From: an uncultured Lachnospiraceae bacterium
GTDB lineage: Bacteria > Bacillota > Clostridia > Lachnospirales > Lachnospiraceae
Direction: 5' to 3'
NCBI GenBank assembly: GCA_910578795.1
Contig: CAJTSD010000005.1
Span: forward strand, 62,001-126,000
Length of the DNA: 64,000 bases
The position numbers and the translations under genes were made by a program. Below, piece after piece: positions 58,490 through 64,000 of this stretch (positions are counted from its first letter, which is position 1; each line of letters starts with the position of its first letter). The notes beneath the pieces were generated by a model, which made no database searches, was not told the DNA's origin, and saw nothing but the letters and a program-made list of their open reading frames with translations.

Positions 58490-58496
58490 GTCGAAA
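58490..58496 (+). promoter_or_regulatory. Putative Spo0A box upstream of spoIIGA
   Basis: GTCGAAA at 58490-58496 matches the 0A-box core (TGTCGAA-type; T replaced by A in front). A partial opposite-strand site TTTCGAT is at 58477-58483. They lie about 65-85 bp before the predicted spoIIGA start site. Confidence 0.5.
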
Positions 58497-58509
58497 AATA
58501 ACCATAATT

Positions 58510-58547
58510 AAGTCTCATGCTTTGACAAAAAAAGCATGGGACTTTTT
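58510..58547 (+). terminator. Terminator of ftsZ
   Basis: AAGTC and CATGCTTT (58510-58523) pair with AAAGCATG and GACTT (58531-58544), ending in TTTTT. The spoIIGA -35 box lies inside its loop. Confidence 0.78.
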
Positions 58548-58554
58548 GTATACT
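58522..58554 (+). promoter_or_regulatory. spoIIG-type promoter with 21-bp spacer
   Basis: Perfect TTGACA (58522-58527) and TATACT (58549-58554) are separated by 21 bp instead of 17. The Bacillus subtilis spoIIG promoter is known for the same abnormally long spacing and needs Spo0A. The arrangement plus the upstream 0A-box-like site argues for the same control here. Confidence 0.65.
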
Positions 58555-58574
58555 GATTATGTTGCCTGACACTG

Positions 58575-59357
58575 ATGGAGGTGATTGCAATTTATGAGGT
58601 ATACGTTGACGTTTATTTCGTAGAAAATGTGTTGCTTGACATGCTTGTCCTTTTGTCGGTGGCGTTTTTAATCCGAAAAAGACCTGTTTTGTGGCGTTTT
58701 TTTGCGGCATCGGTTTTGGGTGGCGCTGGCGCAGTGCTGATTTTGTGGTCAGGATTGGGCTATGGAATGGTGTATGTTTTGGCAGTACTTGTGCTGGATA
58801 TGGCAATGTGTCTGCTTTTGTTTGCGGATATCAGTCAAATTTTTGTGCAGGTGATTTATTTTCACGGTCTTGGTTTTGTTTACACGAAAATTGGCAGCTG
58901 CATGGCAGCGCTCGGTATTGGGCAATATGAGCGGATTGCAGCGTCAGCCTTGTTTGTGTCAGCAGTGTTTTTTGTAGGCGCTTACAAAAAGAAGCTTGAG
59001 AAACAGCGGTTATATACGGTGCATATCGTGGAAGGCGGAAAACAGCTGGATTTTCAGGCACTTTTTGACACGGGGAATTCGCTCACCGATCCCTATACAG
59101 GGAAACCTGTTTCAATTGTTGAGGAAAATGAGGATATTCTTTGCTGGCTTCATGCGAAGCCGCAGAAATACCGCATCATTCCTTTCCGGAGTATCGGTAG
59201 GAAAAATGGAATTTTGGAGGGAACGGAGGTTGAGGAACTGATTATTTGCAGCCGGGAAGGACAAAAAATAGAAAAGGATGCCGTGATAGCGGTTTATAAA
59301 GGAAGTCTGTCGGGGGATGGCTCCTTTCAGATGATATTAAATCAGGGTTTGTTCTGA
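58575..59357 (+). CDS. spoIIGA: Sporulation sigma-E factor processing peptidase SpoIIGA
   Basis: Five membrane segments in the N-terminal half, then a cytoplasmic aspartic-protease domain with FDTGNSLTDPYTGKPV (catalytic Asp about residue 160-165), IPFRSIG and GILEGTEVEEL. It cleaves pro-sigma-E at the asymmetric septum when signalled by SpoIIR. The canonical ATG at 58575 has no ribosome site before it. GGAGGTGAT at 58577-58584 instead points 8 nt downstream to an in-frame ATT at 58590, giving a YEVYVDVYF start like other family members, so an AUU start is likely. Followed by sigE. Confidence 0.92.
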   Translation: MEVIAIYEVYVDVYFVENVLLDMLVLLSVAFLIRKRPVLWRFFAASVLGGAGAVLILWSGLGYGMVYVLAVLVLDMAMCLLLFADISQIFVQVIYFHGLGFVYTKIGSCMAALGIGQYERIAASALFVSAVFFVGAYKKKLEKQRLYTVHIVEGGKQLDFQALFDTGNSLTDPYTGKPVSIVEENEDILCWLHAKPQKYRIIPFRSIGRKNGILEGTEVEELIICSREGQKIEKDAVIAVYKGSLSGDGSFQMILNQGLF

Positions 59358-59379
59358 GAGTGATAGGAGGAGAAAAGGA

Positions 59380-60111
59380 ATGATCATCAAGTTATATCTG
59401 CCGGGAAAAATGCGGCTGTGCTTAAAGAAAAATAACCAAAAAAATACGGGAAGCAATGAAATCCATTATATAGGAGGTTCAGAAGTGCTTCCGGCTCCTT
59501 TGAACAGTGAGGAAGAAAATGAAATGATTAACGGATTGGAGGGGGAGAATGCAAATCGGGCGCGTTCCACACTGATTGAACATAACTTAAGGCTTGTAGT
59601 TTATATTGCAAAGAAGTTTGACAATACAGGAGTCGGAGTGGAGGATTTGATATCTATCGGTACAATCGGTCTGATAAAGGCAATCAATACCTTTAACAGA
59701 GATAAAAATATCAAGCTTGCAACCTACGCTTCAAGGTGTATCGAAAATGAAATTCTAATGTATCTTAGACGTAACAACAAGACGAAGCTTGAGGTTTCGA
59801 TTGATGAACCGCTGAATGTGGACTGGGACGGAAATGAGCTGCTGTTGTCCGATATCCTTGGAACGGATGAGGATGTGATTTACCGCGATGTGGAAAATGA
59901 GGTGGAGCGCAAGCTTTTACGAACGGCAATTGCAAAGCTCGGGGAGCGTGAGAAGACGATTATCATGCTGCGTTTTGGGTTAAACAATCCAAACGATACG
60001 GAAATGACACAAAAGGAAGTGGCGGATTATCTTGGTATTTCACAGTCTTATATTTCAAGACTGGAAAAGAAGATTATGAAGCGGCTCAAAAAAGAACTTG
60101 TTACATATTGA
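59380..60111 (+). CDS. sigE: Sporulation sigma factor E (pro-sigma-E)
   Basis: 243 aa. An N-terminal pro-sequence of about 27 residues, basic and amphipathic, is followed by the conserved cleavage region EIHYIGGSEVLPAPL near residue 27-41. Region 2 (RLVVYIAKKFDNTGVGVEDLISIGTIGLIKAINTF) and region 4 (GLNNPNDTEMTQKEVADYLGISQSYISRLEKKI) are intact. Mother-cell sigma factor activated by SpoIIGA, 22 bp downstream of it behind AGGAGGAGAAAAGG. Confidence 0.97.
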   Translation: MIIKLYLPGKMRLCLKKNNQKNTGSNEIHYIGGSEVLPAPLNSEEENEMINGLEGENANRARSTLIEHNLRLVVYIAKKFDNTGVGVEDLISIGTIGLIKAINTFNRDKNIKLATYASRCIENEILMYLRRNNKTKLEVSIDEPLNVDWDGNELLLSDILGTDEDVIYRDVENEVERKLLRTAIAKLGEREKTIIMLRFGLNNPNDTEMTQKEVADYLGISQSYISRLEKKIMKRLKKELVTY

Positions 60112-60116
60112 TGGAT

Positions 60117-60189
60117 GATACTTCTTATATACATATGCCTTGCATCGGCGCAGAGTGGGTGCAGAAGGCATAAGTATATAGGAGGTATT
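60117..60189 (+). promoter_or_regulatory. Long hairpin sequestering the sigG Shine-Dalgarno
   Basis: Bases 60117-60132 pair with 60174-60189 without interruption (16 bp, three G-U), then one A-A mismatch, then 60134-60141 with 60165-60172 (8 bp), and a further inner stem 60142-60146 with 60158-60162. GGAGG of sigG (60181-60185) is entirely inside the outer stem. Read-through mRNA from spoIIGA-sigE would thus carry an inaccessible sigG ribosome site. Confidence 0.85.
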
Positions 60190-60195
60190 TTTATT

Positions 60196-60978
60196 ATGGC
60201 TTTAGGAAAAGTTGAAATATGCGGAGTGAATACGTCAAAGCTGCCGATTTTGAAAAATGAGGAGAAAGAGGCATTGTTTGAACGAATAGAGAATGGTGAC
60301 AAGGAAGCAAGGGAGGAATATATCAGAGGAAACCTGCGTCTTGTTTTGAGTGTAATCAAGCGGTTTTCGCAGTCGAATGAAAATGTGGATGATCTGTTTC
60401 AAATTGGTTGTATTGGGTTAATTAAAGCAATTGACAATTTCGACAGTAGTTTAAATGTAAAATTTTCCACATATGCTGTTCCGATGATAATTGGTGAAAT
60501 CCGTCGGTTTTTAAGAGATTCAAGCAGCCCGATCAGGGTGAGCCGTTCCTTAAAGGATACGGCATACAAGGCGATTTACGCAAAGGAAAACCTGACAAAA
60601 AGGAATCTGCGCGAGCCGACAGTTATGGAAATTTCAGAGGAAATCGGAATCCCGAAGGAGGATATTGTTTATGCGCTTGATGCGATACAAAATCCAATGA
60701 GCCTTTATGAGCCGGTTTACACGGAGGGCGGAGATACCCTGTATGTAATGGATCAAATCAGTGACAAGAAGTGCAAGGAAGATAACTGGATTGAAAATAT
60801 TTCGCTTAGCGAGGCGATGAAACGGCTTGACGAGCGGGAAAATGAAATTATCATGCTGCGTTTTTTTGAGGGAAAGACGCAGATGGAAGTGGCGGAGTAT
60901 ATCGGAATTTCGCAGGCACAGGTGTCGCGCCTTGAAAAGAATGCGCTTCGTACAATGAAAAAGTATCTTGTTTTTTAG
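60196..60978 (+). CDS. sigG: Sporulation sigma factor G
   Basis: 260 aa from ATG 60196 with GGAGG at 60181. The start KVEICGVNTSKLPILKNEE is the SigG hallmark, containing the region bound by the anti-sigma factors. Region 2 RLVLSVIKRFSQSNENVDDLFQIGCIGLIKAIDNFD and region 4 EGKTQMEVAEYIGISQAQVSRLEKNAL are intact. Late forespore sigma factor. Its place after sigE is the standard Firmicute order. Translation is probably held back by the upstream hairpin. Confidence 0.97.
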   Translation: MALGKVEICGVNTSKLPILKNEEKEALFERIENGDKEAREEYIRGNLRLVLSVIKRFSQSNENVDDLFQIGCIGLIKAIDNFDSSLNVKFSTYAVPMIIGEIRRFLRDSSSPIRVSRSLKDTAYKAIYAKENLTKRNLREPTVMEISEEIGIPKEDIVYALDAIQNPMSLYEPVYTEGGDTLYVMDQISDKKCKEDNWIENISLSEAMKRLDERENEIIMLRFFEGKTQMEVAEYIGISQAQVSRLEKNALRTMKKYLVF

Positions 60979-61008
60979 TTCCTATTTGAAAGCGGTAAAG
61001 ATACGCTA

Positions 61009-61037
61009 TTGACGAAACAGGAAAAACAATTTAAAAT
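61009..61037 (+). promoter_or_regulatory. Promoter upstream of the sfp-like gene
   Basis: TTGACG (61009-61014), 17 bp, TAAAAT (61032-61037). The leader to 61199 is about 155 nt and ends with the hairpin at 61132. Confidence 0.65.
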
Positions 61038-61131
61038 AAGATGTAGTAGAAAACTTTACGTAAGAGATTTACTTGTGCAAGTTAAACAAATGTTTTGGAT
61101 ATCAGGTTCTGTCTAAAAGAAAAGCTTCCTG

Positions 61132-61152
61132 CCCCTGCAGCATATGCAGGGG
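61132..61152 (+). promoter_or_regulatory. Perfect GC-rich hairpin in the leader of the sfp-like gene
   Basis: CCCCTGCA (61132-61139), five-nt loop, TGCAGGGG (61145-61152), followed by TAACTTTT. It could work as a weak attenuator before the gene. Confidence 0.5.
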
Positions 61153-61198
61153 TAACTTTTCATCGCTGTGGACAGCTTTCCTGTGAGAGGAACGGCAT

Positions 61199-61900
61199 AT
61201 GAAAATTTATGCGGCAAGGGTCTGTGCGATACCGGACCGGTTTTGCGGGCGTCTTGTTTCGCTGCTTGACAGAACAAGACGGGAGAAGGTAGCTGCCTTA
61301 AAGCAGAAGCATGAGCGGCTACGCAGTATTTTTGCGGGACTTTTGCTACGGCATGCATTTTTGGCACAGGGATACAGTGAGCAGCTGTGGCAGTGCATTG
61401 AAATCGCGCAGGGCAGTCATGGGAAACCGTATTTGTCCAATTGCACGGATTTTTGCTATTCCCTTTCCCATTCGGGGGAGTGGGTACTGTGCGCGGTGGA
61501 TGATCGGGAGATTGGTGCGGACATTCAGGAAGTGGGGGCGCTAAGGCTTGCGGTCGCAAAGCGGTTTTATTCCGAACAGGAGTACGACAGGCTGCTGCAG
61601 TATGCGTCGGAGCCGGAAAGGCAGACCCTGGATTTGTACCGGATATGGGCTGCAAAGGAAAGCTGTGTCAAGCTTACGGGAAGGGGGATCGGTGCAGGGA
61701 TTGACCGGTATGTTACGGACAGCGCTTACACGCAGATCCGGGATACAGAGGAGGACCGTCTCTATTGTATCAGGCTGTATGAAGAGATACCGGGGTATGT
61801 GACTGGTGTATGCAGTGCGCTTGAGTGTTTTCCAGAGCATATCATAATAACGGACTTGATGAACAATATGTTCAACATGGGAGGAGAGGGAACATGTTAA
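61199..61900 (+). CDS. 4'-phosphopantetheinyl transferase, Sfp type
   Basis: 233 aa from ATG 61199 behind GAGAGGAAC. Moves phosphopantetheine from CoA onto a carrier protein. Motifs: HGKPYLSNCTDFCYSLSHSGEW near residue 73, GADIQEVG near 104 (Mg-binding; the third acidic residue of GxDxE is Gln here), and RIWAAKESCVKLTGRGI near 149. Sfp-type enzymes usually serve NRPS, PKS or lysine synthesis, none of which is in the window. Its stop overlaps the next start by 7 nt. Confidence 0.88.
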   Translation: MKIYAARVCAIPDRFCGRLVSLLDRTRREKVAALKQKHERLRSIFAGLLLRHAFLAQGYSEQLWQCIEIAQGSHGKPYLSNCTDFCYSLSHSGEWVLCAVDDREIGADIQEVGALRLAVAKRFYSEQEYDRLLQYASEPERQTLDLYRIWAAKESCVKLTGRGIGAGIDRYVTDSAYTQIRDTEEDRLYCIRLYEEIPGYVTGVCSALECFPEHIIITDLMNNMFNMGGEGTC

Positions 61901-64000
61901 AAGAATTTGGGAAAAACGTAGTCAAAAAAGGCGAGGTAATATTTTCAAAGGGTGAGAAGATCACGCAGGTTGGCATCCTTCTTGCCGGAAAGGTTGTCAT
62001 GCAGGGAGAGTATTACCGGATTGTAAGGACGCAGGGGACATATTTGGCGTTAAACAGAATGAATGATGAGGTATATAACGCAACCTATACGGCAATTGAA
62101 GATTCTGTTGTTTATGCCCTTCCAGTACAGGGAGAGGAAACGCTGCGCAATATTATTGCGAAGAATGCGGATTATCGTGCGATTATGATTTCGTCTCAGT
62201 TTAAGAACGCGGTAGAGGTTTACAGAATCAAGTCCAGTTTGGCGGACAGGGCAGACCGGATTTTTAATTTTGCAAGAAAAAGTTATGAGGACTACAAAAC
62301 ATTCTGCAAGGACTTTGGGGTAGCAGCGATGGGGCTTGAGGAGCTTGAAGAGCTGCAGCCGTATGAAGCGCTTTTGGACATTAATGAATACAGGATGCCT
62401 TATTATGAGGAGGGCGCTAAGATTCCGCTTGGTGCAAATAAGCAGTACTTTTCATATAGTGAGGAAATGGTCAATTTTCAGGTGAATGAAATCATAACGC
62501 TTGTGGCATCGTTCCGTGAAGACTGCGGTGCGATGATTGATTACATCAAAGGGATTATAGAAGTTATGGGACTTCGCCCAAGACAAAATCTGTTTGAATA
62601 TATTTGTGCAAAGGCGCAGGAAGTGAAGAAAAAGGATGACCTTCCAACAGAGCTGCACGTGCTTTTGAAGAATATTATAGATGAGTTGGAATTTCAGTAT
62701 GATGCGTTGAAACAGCAGCTGGGTGGAATGAAAAAGCTTGATACAACGCATTTAAAGGATGCAATGGCAGCGCTTGCGGGAAAAGAGGTCATTGCGAAGG
62801 AAGAAAAAACAAAGGAAGAGCGGGAAAAAGAGATCGAAAGGGATGTGGCGTCACTTCCAAATTCGTTAGATCAGATTTTAAGATATGCGCCAATCAGTGA
62901 TGAAGATAAGGAGAAATTAAAGACAAATATTGATCATCTTGTGGAGGTACCAGACAGACTTTCCGTGGAGGATGATGTCAAGAAGGCGAAAAAGACAATT
63001 ACGCCGCTTGTATTTAAACTGTATCTTGCATGTTACCGTAAAATTAAGGAAGGATTAATAGCGCCTCCTAAGGCTGTTGAGCTTTTCATGAATTACGGTT
63101 ATATTGATGAGAGACTTTTAGACCCGGAGCATCTTGAATTTTTGTGCGGCATCGAGTATGAGGAAAATGAAGGTCCATGCAAGGTTGTCAGCATGATGGA
63201 ATGGCTTGATATGATTAAGGCGGGTAAGAGAGAGCCTTCCAAGAGTGAGTTCGATGAGGATTATACAGAGAACTTACGTTCGTTGAAAAAGCAGGGGGAA
63301 ATTACGGAAAAAGAGCAGAAGGTATTGCTGAATGATATGGATAAGCGTGTGGAGTACGAGGTTATGAATATGTTTATGAGCAACATGCGCACGCTTTACG
63401 GTCAGCCGTCGGCGTATATGCCCATCCTTTATAAGGAAGCAATATTTGGCTATCTTGATAAAATCCTTGTCACAAAGCGCAGTATTAATGAGAGTGTTAA
63501 AAACCTGATTAAGATTGACTATTCTGTTTTTTACAGGGAAGTTATTTATTCGAATACAGATCTTAAGATTTCAAATGAAACCGTTATGAAAAACGTGTAT
63601 CCGGATGTGATTCTGTTTCCGCTTTTCGGAACGAATGCATCCATGTGGCAGGAGATTGGCGGAAAGAACAAGGGTACGCCTGCACGGTTCTGTTTCCCTG
63701 TGATGACGAGTACGAGTATTGATGAGCTTATGGTGAAGATGTTTGGACGGTTCCGCTGGGAGATTTGCCGTTGTATACAAGGCATGGCATGGAATGACGT
63801 GAAGGTCAAATCGCTGACCTCAGAATATATGGACTATATTCAATTCTACAGAAAGAACCGTGACCTTTCGGATGAGGCGCGCGAGAAAGTGAAGCTTCAG
63901 ATACAGAAGGCAAGAAACAATTCGCGAGAAATTTTCCTGATGGATTATGAGGCGTGGATTAAGAATGAGGCGAATGGTTCGATGAAGATGAACAAGGTCG
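61894..64000 (+). CDS. Large protein of unknown function with cNMP-binding-like N-terminus (truncated by the window)
   Basis: ATG 61894 behind GGGAGGAGAGGG; open for at least 702 codons and runs off the right edge. Residues about 5-95 look like a Crp-type cyclic-nucleotide-binding jelly roll (VKKGEVIFSKGEKITQVGILLAGKVVMQG), but no phosphate-binding Arg motif (GExA...R) is evident. The remainder is mostly helical and charged, with a Lys/Glu-rich stretch near 300-325. No helix-turn-helix, transmembrane segment or catalytic motif was recognised. Overlap with the sfp-like gene suggests coupled expression. Confidence 0.8.
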   Translation, partial: MLKEFGKNVVKKGEVIFSKGEKITQVGILLAGKVVMQGEYYRIVRTQGTYLALNRMNDEVYNATYTAIEDSVVYALPVQGEETLRNIIAKNADYRAIMISSQFKNAVEVYRIKSSLADRADRIFNFARKSYEDYKTFCKDFGVAAMGLEELEELQPYEALLDINEYRMPYYEEGAKIPLGANKQYFSYSEEMVNFQVNEIITLVASFREDCGAMIDYIKGIIEVMGLRPRQNLFEYICAKAQEVKKKDDLPTELHVLLKNIIDELEFQYDALKQQLGGMKKLDTTHLKDAMAALAGKEVIAKEEKTKEEREKEIERDVASLPNSLDQILRYAPISDEDKEKLKTNIDHLVEVPDRLSVEDDVKKAKKTITPLVFKLYLACYRKIKEGLIAPPKAVELFMNYGYIDERLLDPEHLEFLCGIEYEENEGPCKVVSMMEWLDMIKAGKREPSKSEFDEDYTENLRSLKKQGEITEKEQKVLLNDMDKRVEYEVMNMFMSNMRTLYGQPSAYMPILYKEAIFGYLDKILVTKRSINESVKNLIKIDYSVFYREVIYSNTDLKISNETVMKNVYPDVILFPLFGTNASMWQEIGGKNKGTPARFCFPVMTSTSIDELMVKMFGRFRWEICRCIQGMAWNDVKVKSLTSEYMDYIQFYRKNRDLSDEAREKVKLQIQKARNNSREIFLMDYEAWIKNEANGSMKMNKV

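Noticed and set aside
61070..61085. Third copy of the TTGTGC inverted repeat (ACTTGTGCAAGT)
   Set aside because: Only the TTGTGCAAG part matches; arms, spacer and distance to the next start differ from the two accepted copies.

Overview
The window looks like a chromosome segment from an endospore-forming, anaerobic low-to-mid GC Firmicute, most likely a Lachnospiraceae-type (Clostridium cluster XIVa) gut or rumen bacterium. The reasons are: an indolepyruvate:ferredoxin oxidoreductase (iorAB), a FeoA-FeoB fusion, a classic spoIIGA-sigE-sigG sporulation block beside ftsZ, a Firmicute-style division cluster, and strong GGAGG Shine-Dalgarno sites with many TTG/GTG starts. No rRNA, tRNA, insertion sequence, prophage or CRISPR array was seen. 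The organism assignment is inference from gene content only.

Layout. 1-631: 3' end of a UDP-sugar 4-epimerase. 637-2504: a type IV pilus/secretion ATPase (pilB) with a tandem c-di-GMP-binding-type N-terminus behind a structured leader. 2590-3093: a small toxin-antitoxin-like pair whose RelE-like toxin is frameshifted. 3157-5941 (minus): iorA-iorB-ACT protein. 6235-9523: feoAB fusion and small membrane or unknown proteins. 9504-10348: pyrE behind a leader that resembles the pilB leader. 10374-13116: small membrane proteins and an enlarged M29-type aminopeptidase. 13249-16692: purine genes purE-purM-purN-purD. 16740-23215: an SH3b surface protein, NUDIX hydrolase, lone MetQ lipoprotein, TtcA, TcdA and a DUF815 AAA ATPase. 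23335-29089: a Gld-like ABC exporter, a Na/Pi symporter and a DUF1624 membrane protein. 29240-35122: a complete oppABCDF oligopeptide importer. 35273-39368: an M14 peptidoglycan peptidase, a GGDEF/EAL protein and a frameshifted lipase. 39365-40666 (minus): aroA. 41154-44857: a macAB-like efflux system. 44926-45885 (minus): an NYN/OST-HTH protein. 46245-58469: the division and cell-wall (dcw) cluster mraZ-rsmH-ftsL-PBP-PBP-murD-ftsW-murA-divIB-ftsZ. 58575-60978: spoIIGA-sigE-sigG. 61199-64000: an Sfp-type phosphopantetheinyl transferase coupled to a large protein of unknown function with a cNMP-binding-like N-terminus, cut by the window end.

How parts work together. The dcw genes feed septal peptidoglycan synthesis, and the adjacent spoIIG block switches the same septation machinery to asymmetric sporulation division. 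The spoIIG promoter shows the long-spacer architecture known for Spo0A activation. The sigG Shine-Dalgarno is completely buried in a long hairpin, which should block translation of read-through mRNA. The EAL phosphodiesterase and the MshEN-type PilB point to c-di-GMP control of surface behaviour.

The most novel-looking signals are the shared structured leader in front of pilB and pyrE, the sigG hairpin, two homopolymer frameshifts (A7 in a toxin, G8 at a lipase nucleophile), a probable AUU start in spoIIGA, and the large unrecognised protein at the right edge. All calls were made by eye from the sequence; no searches or folding programs were run.
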